64,000 nucleotides of DNA from Rivihabitans pingtungensis (lineage in GTDB: Bacteria > Pseudomonadota > Gammaproteobacteria > Burkholderiales > Aquaspirillaceae): NCBI RefSeq assembly GCF_003201855.1, contig NZ_QJKI01000010.1:48769-112768 (forward strand), read 5' to 3'. Shown here piece after piece: positions 56,196 through 64,000 of this stretch. Position 1 is the stretch's first letter. Each line of letters begins with the position of its first letter. The translations under genes were made by a program, and so were the position numbers. The notes below the pieces were generated by a model. The model did not search any database. It was not told the origin of the DNA and saw only the letters and a list, made by a program, of their open reading frames with translations.

Positions 56196-57932
56196 TCAAG
56201 TCTGGCTCGCCGCGCCATGACCACCATGCACGGCGGATTCGCCACGCAAGGCGACAATCTGCTCCACCAGCTCGCGCGCCATCGCCGCATCGCTGGCCAC
56301 CACCGCGCCCAGCTGCTCCTGCCGCCACAGCTCGGCCTCGGCGCTGTCGTCGCCGCGCGCCAGCACGGCAATGCCAGGGTTGAGCGCACGGGCGATGTCC
56401 ACCATTTTGCGCGCGTCAAACAAATCCGGGGTGGCCACCACCAACAGGCTGGCGCGGGCGATATGCGCCTGAATCAGCACCGAGGGCTCGGCGCCGTCGC
56501 CCACCACCGCCGGGCGATGCTGGGCGCGCAGCGCTTCCACCGCCTCGCGCCGGCGCTCGACCACCACCACCGGCACCTGCCGCGCCAGCAGCGCATCGGC
56601 AACGCGCGAACCCACCCGGCCATGGCCCACCAACACCACCTGGCCGCTCAGCGACTCGCTATGCACCGTGCCGGGCAGCTCGGACAGGGGATCAGGCCGC
56701 AAGGCCAGCTCGCGCGCCCAGCGGTAGCGCGCGCGCAAGCGCTGCTCCAGCGGGGTGATGGCGGCAAACAACAGGCTGTTGCAGGCAATCGACAACATGG
56801 CACCGGCCAGAATCAGGTTTTGCCCCTCGCGCGGCAGCAGGTTCAGCCCGACGCCCAGCCCGGCCAAAATAAACGAAAACTCGCCAATCTGCGCCAGGCT
56901 CACGCCGACGGTCAGCGCGGTGTTCAGCGGCAGGCGCATCAGCAACACCAGGGCAATCGCCGCCAGGGTTTTGCCGACCATGATCACCAGCGTGACCGCC
57001 AGCACCTTGACCGGATCGGTCAGCAGCACCGCCGGATCGAACAACATCCCCACCGACACAAAAAACAGCACCGAAAACGCATCGCGCAACGGCAGCGATT
57101 CATCCGCCGCACGGTGGCTGTATTCCGACTCGCGCAGCATCATCCCCGAGAAAAACGCCCCCAGCGCAAACGACACATCAAACAGCTTGGCCGAGCCATA
57201 CGCCACGCCCAGCGCAGCGGCAATCACACACAGGGTGAACAGCTCGCGCGAGCCCGCCCCGGCCACCCACCACAGCACCTTGGGCAACACCCGCCGGCCC
57301 ACTACCAGCATCAGCGCAATAAACGCCGCCACCTTGGCCAGGGTGATGCCCAGCGCCGTCCACAGCGAACCTTCCACCGCGCCGCCGCCCGCCGAACTAC
57401 TGCCGCCCAGCACGCCGGCCAAGGGCGGCAGCAACACCAGCACCAGCACCATCACCAGGTCTTCCACCACCAGCCAGCCCACCGCCAGCCGGCCATTGCT
57501 GGAATCCAGCTCGCCCCGGCTTTCCAGCGCGCGCAACAGCACCACCGTGCTGGCCACCGACAAAGCCAGCCCCAGCACCAAGCCGGCGCCAATAGGCCAG
57601 CCCCAGCACCAGGCCACGCCCATGCCCATCAAGGTGGCCACGCCAATCTGCACCACTGCGCCCGGCACCGCCACCTTGCGCACCGCCAGCAAATCCGCCA
57701 AAGAAAAATGCAGCCCGACGCCAAACATCAGCAGCATCACGCCAATTTCCGCCAACTGGCCCGCCAGCGCCACATCGGCAACAAAACCCGGCGTGCCCGG
57801 CCCGATAATCACCCCGGCCAGCAAATAACCCAGCAAGGGCGGCAGGCGCAGGCGGGCGGCGGCAAAGCCCAGAATCAAGGCCAGGCCAAAGCCGGCGGCA
57901 AGGGTGGTGATCAATGGCACGTCATGCGGCAT
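56196..57932 (-). CDS. CPA2-family cation/proton antiporter (KefC/YbaL-like)
   Basis: A 578-residue inner-membrane protein. About twelve helices span residues 6-395 (PPLLGYLLAGVIIGPGTPGFV, ALGAFFSGMMLRESEYSHRAADESLPLRDAFSVLFFVSVGMLF). A C-terminal TrkA-N (RCK) nucleotide-binding domain starts near residue 430 (VVLVGHGRVGSRVADALL). It is most like YbaL/KefC potassium efflux systems. The start at 57932 (MPHDVPLITTLAAG) fits the family. No ancillary KefF/G gene adjoins it. Confidence 0.9.
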   Translation of the reverse strand: MPHDVPLITTLAAGFGLALILGFAAARLRLPPLLGYLLAGVIIGPGTPGFVADVALAGQLAEIGVMLLMFGVGLHFSLADLLAVRKVAVPGAVVQIGVATLMGMGVAWCWGWPIGAGLVLGLALSVASTVVLLRALESRGELDSSNGRLAVGWLVVEDLVMVLVLVLLPPLAGVLGGSSSAGGGAVEGSLWTALGITLAKVAAFIALMLVVGRRVLPKVLWWVAGAGSRELFTLCVIAAALGVAYGSAKLFDVSFALGAFFSGMMLRESEYSHRAADESLPLRDAFSVLFFVSVGMLFDPAVLLTDPVKVLAVTLVIMVGKTLAAIALVLLMRLPLNTALTVGVSLAQIGEFSFILAGLGVGLNLLPREGQNLILAGAMLSIACNSLLFAAITPLEQRLRARYRWARELALRPDPLSELPGTVHSESLSGQVVLVGHGRVGSRVADALLARQVPVVVVERRREAVEALRAQHRPAVVGDGAEPSVLIQAHIARASLLVVATPDLFDARKMVDIARALNPGIAVLARGDDSAEAELWRQEQLGAVVASDAAMARELVEQIVALRGESAVHGGHGAASQT

Positions 57933-58239
57933 GGAATCTCCTGTTCTCAAGGCGGGGAAAGGCCGGCATCGCCGACATATTGTTATTTGCGCCTGGCCAC
58001 TGCGTGGGGCAGCGGCTTGGTTCACGGCTTTTATATGACCAGACCACCGCCCCGGCGCAATGGTTCACCCCAAATCCATCATCAGGCGCGATTTTTGCCT
58101 GAGCGGCGGGCGGAGTGGGCGCGGGCTTGATGCGTTCATGTCATCAGCGTTGCCGCCACGACGCGGTGAGCTTGGGCAGCTATCCGTTCACCCTTGTCTG
58201 GCCTTGAGCCCACCCACCCATCAAGCTACACTGCCCAGC
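57933..58239. other. Intergenic region between divergent antiporter and Rpn-type genes
   Basis: 307 bases holding both promoters. No repeat, hairpin or gene was recognised. Confidence 0.5.
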
Positions 58240-59202
58240 ATGGCACATCTCCACGACAGCGGTTATAAATACCTGTTTTCTCACGCCGAACTGGTACAAG
58301 AGTTGCTGGAAACCTTCGCCCCGCCGGGCGTGTCCGAGCTGCTTGATTACACCACGCTGCGGCTGGAAAGCGGCAACTACGTCACCCCGGCGATGAAGCC
58401 ACGGGCGGATGATCTTGTCTGGTCGGTTGAGTTGCAGGGGCGGCGGATTTATCTCTATCTGCTGTTGGAGTTTCAATCCACGCCAGACGACACCATGCCG
58501 GCACGTATGCTGCAATATGTCGCCGCACTGTACGACCATTTATTGCGCAGCAAGGCGGTAGACATCGCTGACGGCCTGCCGCCAGTGCTGCCCATCGTGC
58601 TGTACAACGGTGACGCCCGCTGGCGGCAAAGCAGCGAGCTGTATGCGCTGATCCGCCCGCACCCGCCCGTGCTCAAACCGTTTCAGCCGCAGCTGAAATT
58701 CTGGCTGCTGGACGAAGGCGCCTTCGCCGCCGCCGAGCTGGAAGACATGCAGCGGGTGATGGCGGCGATTTTTTGTTTTGAACACACCCCCGACACCGCT
58801 GCGGCCAAACGTGCGATTCGCAGTCTGGCGGACGCCATTGCGAAATCCCCGTTCAAGCAGCGCCTCGACCGGGTGTTGGCGCGCTGGATAAAATACCGGC
58901 TGAAAAGCAGAATGCCGGGATTGAACACCCCTGACGCAGACGAGCTGACGAGAGGAATCAAGATGCTGGAAACCAATATCGACCGCTGGGAAGCTCAGGC
59001 GATTGCCAAGGGAGTGCAGCAGGGTATGCAGCGAGGTGAAGCCTTCTTGTTGCAACGCCAGCTCACCCGGCGTTTTGGCGAACTGTCCGCCGCCCAGCAG
59101 GCCAAACTTGCCGCCGCCACGCCCGCCCAACTGGAAACCTGGGGCGACCGGGTGCTGGATGCGCGCTCGCTGGACGAGGTGTTTGGCGACACCCGGCACT
59201 GA
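58240..59202 (+). CDS. Rpn/YhgA-like PD-(D/E)XK nuclease with DUF4351 tail
   Basis: A 320-residue protein of the recombination-promoting nuclease (Rpn) / transposase-31 group. The nuclease core is at about residues 6-110: HDSGYKYLFSHAELVQELLETF, the acidic PRADDLVWSVEL and LLLEFQSTPDDTMPARMLQYVAALY. PVLPIVLYNGDARW follows. The C-terminal end (EGEAFLLQRQLTRRFGELS-like) is a DUF4351 region. Family members cut DNA and raise RecA-independent recombination in E. coli; the natural role is unclear. The start at 58240 (MAHLHDSGYKYLF) fits. It stands alone. Confidence 0.85.
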   Translation: MAHLHDSGYKYLFSHAELVQELLETFAPPGVSELLDYTTLRLESGNYVTPAMKPRADDLVWSVELQGRRIYLYLLLEFQSTPDDTMPARMLQYVAALYDHLLRSKAVDIADGLPPVLPIVLYNGDARWRQSSELYALIRPHPPVLKPFQPQLKFWLLDEGAFAAAELEDMQRVMAAIFCFEHTPDTAAAKRAIRSLADAIAKSPFKQRLDRVLARWIKYRLKSRMPGLNTPDADELTRGIKMLETNIDRWEAQAIAKGVQQGMQRGEAFLLQRQLTRRFGELSAAQQAKLAAATPAQLETWGDRVLDARSLDEVFGDTRH

Positions 59203-61260
<2,058 letters not shown>

Positions 61261-61328
61261 GCGGGGGCGGGTGGCAAGCGTGTAAATCTCTTTGCCACAC
61301 CGCGCCGAGGGGCGCGAGAACTGCGTCA

Positions 61329-61520
61329 TCCCTCTGGCGATCCGGCATCCGGCTGCAATTCGAGTTCGCCGCGCGTCTCTCCGAGATCGTCTCGTTGCAA
61401 TAAGACTGGGTGGATTTCGAGAGCCGGCGCGCGGTCTGGCCCGACAGCAAGACCGACGGCATGCCCAAGCTCCTGAGCGAGAACGCCGACTGCTTGCTCT
61501 CGACGGCGCCCCAGCGCGAA
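61329..61520 (+). pseudogene. Remnant of a tyrosine recombinase (phage-type integrase)
   Basis: In one frame the segment reads IRLQFEFAARLSEIVSLQ, a stop (taa at 61401-61403), then DWVDFESRRAVWPDSKTDGM and PKLLSENADCLLSTAPQREG. This fits the first catalytic-arginine block of tyrosine recombinases (R-L-S-E, L-x-W-D-x-V-D, DSKT). The stop replaces the expected tryptophan, and both ends are missing, so it is dead. It marks past integration next to argS. Confidence 0.65.
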
Positions 61521-61582
61521 GGCTGCCCATCGCATCGCACCCGACAACGATGCCGCATGATAATTAACCAAGTTGCCAAATT

Positions 61583-61597
61583 TAACCTAGTAGGTTA
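61583..61597 (+). promoter_or_regulatory. MqsA operator
   Basis: taacct-agt-aggtta is a perfect palindrome matching the AACCT-N3-AGGTT site bound by E. coli MqsA. It ends five bases before the mqsR ATG, so it also overlaps the ribosome-binding region. Confidence 0.8.
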
Positions 61598-61601
61598 GCT
61601 T

Positions 61602-61898
61602 ATGGAAAAAGGAACCCCTCACTGCAAGTTGCAGATGGTGAAGGCGCTGATCGAGGCGGGACAGGTTAGGGCAACCTTCTCGGCATTGACTGGCGGCGCT
61701 GCATTGGGCCTGGATTTCGGCGGAATGCTTGGCGTGGTTATGGCACTGGAACCTCGGGACTTCTACAAGAGCATGACCACACACGCCGACCACCGCATCT
61801 GGCAAGACGTGTACCGCTCCCGTACTGCGGCGGGCGAGGTCTATTTGAAACTCACGGTGATCGACGACGTGCTCATCGTGTCCTTCAAGGAGTTGTGA
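61602..61898 (+). CDS. mqsR: Type II toxin MqsR (GCU-specific mRNA interferase)
   Basis: A 98-residue RNase toxin that cuts mRNA at GCU. It aligns end to end with E. coli MqsR (same length): the opening MEKGTPHCKLQMVKALIEAGQ and the block DFYKSMTTHADHRIWQDVYR are almost the same. The active-site residues Lys56, Gln68 and Tyr81 are all present, so it should be active. The toxin gene comes first and the antitoxin follows within three bases, the same unusual order as in E. coli. Confidence 0.95.
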   Translation: MEKGTPHCKLQMVKALIEAGQVRATFSALTGGAALGLDFGGMLGVVMALEPRDFYKSMTTHADHRIWQDVYRSRTAAGEVYLKLTVIDDVLIVSFKEL

Positions 61899-61900
61899 AC

Positions 61901-62308
61901 ATGCGATGCCCCATCTGCGCAGCGGCCGAGCTGGTGCATGACACCCGCGACCTGCCCTACACCTACAAGGGCGAGACCACAGCCATTGCAGCCGTGGCGG
62001 GAGACTTCTGCCCAGCCTGCGGCGAAAGCGTGCTGGATGGCGCCGAGTCGGCGCGCGTGAGCGCGGCCATGCTGGCCTTCAACCGGCAGGTGAACGCCAG
62101 CATCGTCGATCCGGGCTTCATTGCGGGTGTGCGCAAGAAGCTGGCGTTGGACCAACGGGAGGCCGCCGAGATTTTTGGAGGAGGCGTCAATGCGTTCTCG
62201 CGCTACGAGAACGGCAAGACCAAGCCGCCGCTGGCGCTCGTCAAGCTGCTCCAGGTGCTGGACCGCCATCCTGAGTTGCTGGGTGAGATCCGGACCTCGG
62301 GGGAATAA
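61901..62308 (+). CDS. mqsA: Type II antitoxin MqsA
   Basis: A 135-residue antitoxin and autorepressor. The N-terminal zinc domain has Cys3, Cys6, Cys37 and Cys40, as in E. coli MqsA. The C-terminal HTH/XRE domain contains KKLALDQREAAEIFGGGVNAFSRYENGKTKPP with the conserved operator-reading Asn and Arg. The ATG at 61901 (MRCPIC) has an aaggag site at proper distance; a GTG six bases earlier overlaps the mqsR stop and is less likely. Confidence 0.95.
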   Translation: MRCPICAAAELVHDTRDLPYTYKGETTAIAAVAGDFCPACGESVLDGAESARVSAAMLAFNRQVNASIVDPGFIAGVRKKLALDQREAAEIFGGGVNAFSRYENGKTKPPLALVKLLQVLDRHPELLGEIRTSGE

Positions 62309-62574
62309 CGCCCGGCGTAGGCGCCAGCGTGAGGGAGATGGATTGCGTGGGTGAAGAATTGCTTTGCAGCGGTTGCTGTAGTTCGCCTGGCCAGATTCTA
62401 TGGCCCGCTCTTGGCCATGAACGGACGGTCGTGACCCTTGCCTGTTGATGGCACTAAGCTGACCTCTGCCCCTTTTGCGTTGCTGTGTTTCCGGACGGCT
62501 GCGTGCTACGTGTGAATCGAAAAGATGGGGTCGGTCAATAATGGCCACTATGATTGCTTGACGGAGGTGCCAAG
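62309..62574. other. Intergenic region between mqsA and the HEPN-motif gene
   Basis: 266 bases without a recognisable gene; stops occur in all frames. Presumably it holds the promoter of the following module. Composition is less GC-rich than the core genes. Confidence 0.5.
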
Positions 62575-63333
62575 GTGCAAGACAAAAATAGCCCCCAGGA
62601 AACTGGGGCACAACAGCCGACGACTGGGAGCAGTGCCATTTTTCGGCAACTCCATGATCAGTGCACACAGACCATGGAGATGTCGCTGCGGGGTGACAAC
62701 CACGCGCACCTTGGCGATGCTTACCTCTTCGCTGGGGACTTGGATACTTGGCGAGCGGTTCTCGACAGGCAGATGGAAGCCAGACTTATCGAGACTGCCT
62801 CCAGCGAATACGTCTTGGCTGCCCTAAACATTTGCCAGGGGCAATATCGAAATGGATTCAAAGGTCTGCGACTGGTCCTTGAGCTTTGCCTGCAGAGCAC
62901 TCACCTTTCGGCAGACCTTGTTCTACGTGCTGAGTGGTTTAAAGGGGAGAAGGACACGATTTGGGCCACTCTCGTCGATCCAGAGAACGGTCCTCTGAGT
63001 GTTCGATCTTGCCGCGGATTCTTCCCTGAGCTCTCGGAACACGTTCCACACTTTAGGCAGTTGGCACAAACGCTCTATCGTGAGCTTTCCGAGTGCATTC
63101 ACGGCAATGTACCAAATCACATTCCACTTCCCACCAGCCTCACATTCTCTCAAAATACGTTTGATTTATGGCTTTCAAAGGCTAAATCTGTTCGACTTGT
63201 CGCGCACTTTGCGTTTACGCTGAGATACTTGAACGATCTGTCTGTTGCTAAGCGGGGGCCTCTAGAAGCTGCCGTGACCGATCAGTTGGGGCATATAGCG
63301 GCAATCCGATCAGCATTCGAACAAGGTGCTTAA
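62575..63333 (+). CDS. Unknown protein with a HEPN-type Rx6H motif
   Basis: A 252-residue, mostly alpha-helical soluble protein that I do not recognise as a named family. GTG at 62575 is chosen as start because GGAGG stands seven bases before it. Residues ~90-180 contain helices with YRNGFKGLRLVLELCLQSTH and, near the end, LYRELSECIHGN. Arg169-x6-His176 fits the Rx4-6H motif of HEPN RNases, common in abortive-infection proteins. An AAA-type ATPase gene begins one base after its stop, so the two form a module. RNase activity is inference from the motif alone. Confidence 0.55.
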   Translation: MQDKNSPQETGAQQPTTGSSAIFRQLHDQCTQTMEMSLRGDNHAHLGDAYLFAGDLDTWRAVLDRQMEARLIETASSEYVLAALNICQGQYRNGFKGLRLVLELCLQSTHLSADLVLRAEWFKGEKDTIWATLVDPENGPLSVRSCRGFFPELSEHVPHFRQLAQTLYRELSECIHGNVPNHIPLPTSLTFSQNTFDLWLSKAKSVRLVAHFAFTLRYLNDLSVAKRGPLEAAVTDQLGHIAAIRSAFEQGA

Positions 63334-63334
63334 C

Positions 63335-63946
63335 ATGAACGATTTTAAAAGCTTTGTCATTCGAACCGAGGACATTCGACCAGAAGAGATCCTTGACCTG
63401 TTTGTGCCGACAGAGCGGGACCTGCAGTTGATCTCAGCGCTGAAGTCAGCGAGCCCAGTCATCCTCGAAGGCAGCAGAGGTACCGGAAAGTCGTTCTTGC
63501 TGCGTGTCTGCGAGCAGCAGCAATTCGCCGAGTTCAGCGGCACTCTCGTGGTCCCCGTGTACGTCTCGTTCATAAAGAGTTCGTTGTTAAACACCAAGAA
63601 CGAGCAGCAGTTCCAGCACTGGATGTTGGCGCGCCTAGCATCACGTGTTCTGCGAACACTTTATCAAATTGGTTTGCTGGCAAAACCGACGCAGTCCGCC
63701 TCAGTTTTGGCTGGGGGGCCAATCGGGCTCGCGGGCGAGATGACAGAACTCGAGAAGGTGGCACAACGTTTCGAGGACTCATTCAAAAATCCTGGGCAGA
63801 TATTGGATGACTATGTCGTGCCTGATGTCGAATCATTCAAGGATGCCATCCAGGATCTCTGCGAAGAGCTAGAGCATGTTCTGAACCATCCCAACAACAT
63901 CAGGAAGGTGCGGCAGCATCAACATGGCAAACGCCACGTAATGTAA
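63335..63946 (+). pseudogene. ORC/CDC6-like AAA ATPase gene, 3' end lost to an IS insertion
   Basis: The N-terminal ~189 residues of a P-loop ATPase. Walker A is EGSRGTGKSFLLRV (GSRGTGKS at residues 46-53), preceded by RTEDIRPEEILDLFVPTERDL, which resembles the bacterial ORC-CDC6-type AAA proteins often found near defence genes. Walker B and the sensor parts are missing: after about 63901 the frame runs into IS5-like DNA and ends with ~15 foreign residues. The intact gene was probably several hundred codons longer. It follows the HEPN-motif gene by one base. Confidence 0.65.
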
Positions 63947-64000
63947 TCCAGCCAGCGTCTGCGGCAGCTTCTCGTAAGCTCTGGCCAAACGCCGGAAGCG
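63869..64000 (-). CDS. C-terminal end of an IS5-family transposase (partial)
   Basis: Minus strand reading from the window edge: RFRRLARAYEKLPQTLAGLH then YVAFAMLMLPHLP, the standard C-terminal end of IS5-family DDE transposases. The frame shows no stop inside the element and ends at a tag (63871-63869) in the interrupted ATPase gene, so the last ~11 codons are host sequence. The rest lies beyond the window. Confidence 0.75.
   Translation of the reverse strand, partial: RFRRLARAYEKLPQTLAGLHYVAFAMLMLPHLPDVVGMVQNML
63902..64000 (-). mobile_element. IS5-like insertion sequence (partial)
   Basis: The element end seems to be ggaaggtgcggcagc at 63902, close to the GGAAGGTGCG terminal repeat of E. 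coli IS5. The transposase C-terminus lies inside. The exact boundary and target duplication cannot be fixed because the other end is outside the window. Confidence 0.65.

Larger units (their letters stand above)
61261..61601. other. Junction between argS and the accessory island
   Basis: About 70 GC-rich bases follow argS, then the integrase remnant, then an AT-rich 50-base mqsRA promoter region. No tRNA gene or clear attachment repeat was recognised. Confidence 0.5.

Noticed and set aside
56217..58130. 637-codon plus-strand frame opposite the antiporter gene
   Set aside because: The translation is His/Gln/Arg-rich without motifs; the minus strand encodes a full CPA2 antiporter.
61410..61598. 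Intact small gene in front of mqsR
   Set aside because: The frame starts inside an integrase-like block after an in-frame stop and runs through the mqsRA operator; it is a remnant, not a gene.

Overview
This 64 kb window looks like chromosomal DNA of a motile, GC-rich Gram-negative bacterium, most likely a betaproteobacterium near the Neisseriales. The reasons are the flgBCDEFGHIJKL order, the LolCD lipoprotein exporter, a short PhaM-like protein, a TRAP transporter, an Acs/ActP acetate system and the overall protein style. The taxonomic placement is inference. No rRNA, tRNA or CRISPR array was seen.

Layout: 0.3-5.4 kb holds glyA, a Spo0M-like protein, a GNAT acetyltransferase, an ornithine decarboxylase with a possible 24-codon leader peptide, and dcd. 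5.7-7.8 kb is feoAB. 7.9-10.1 kb is a TPR/GT41 O-GlcNAc-transferase-like gene. 10.3-21.9 kb is the flagellar rod/hook operon flgB-L, with a sigma54-like promoter before flgB and a sigma28-like promoter before flgK. 21.9-30.1 kb runs leftward: a DUF2520 protein, a PhaM-like protein, malic enzyme MaeB, a TRAP DctPQM transporter and a methyltransferase. 30.5-35.9 kb has metG, apbC/mrp, an HDOD protein and a secreted barnase-like RNase with its barstar inhibitor. 36-44.9 kb has a PAS/GGDEF diguanylate cyclase, argA, a chemoreceptor, a glycosyltransferase and a LysR regulator. 45.2-49.3 kb is the acetate operon yjcH-actP-acs. 49.6-55.8 kb is a very tight seven-gene leftward cluster (lolC-lolD-mscS-response regulator-nudB-EEP phosphatase-clsB) that mixes envelope functions. 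56.2-61.3 kb has a KefC-type antiporter, an Rpn-type nuclease and argS.

Downstream of argS the character changes. 61.3-64 kb is an accessory island with a dead tyrosine-recombinase fragment, the MqsRA toxin-antitoxin pair, and a two-gene HEPN-motif protein plus AAA-type ATPase module that resembles a defence system. An IS5-like element running off the window breaks the ATPase gene.

The most unusual feature is a family of about 113-bp near-palindromic repeats. There are six full copies (1610, 4550, 29168, 30414, 35864, 42376) and several short or decayed ones. Every full copy lies downstream of at least one gene, five of the six touch or nearly touch a stop codon, and none lies between divergent promoters. 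They resemble a MITE/REP-type element recruited to gene ends, possibly as a transcription terminator. The second point of interest is the ornithine decarboxylase leader: a short ORF with a strong ribosome-binding site ends where a small hairpin would mask the decarboxylase ribosome-binding site.
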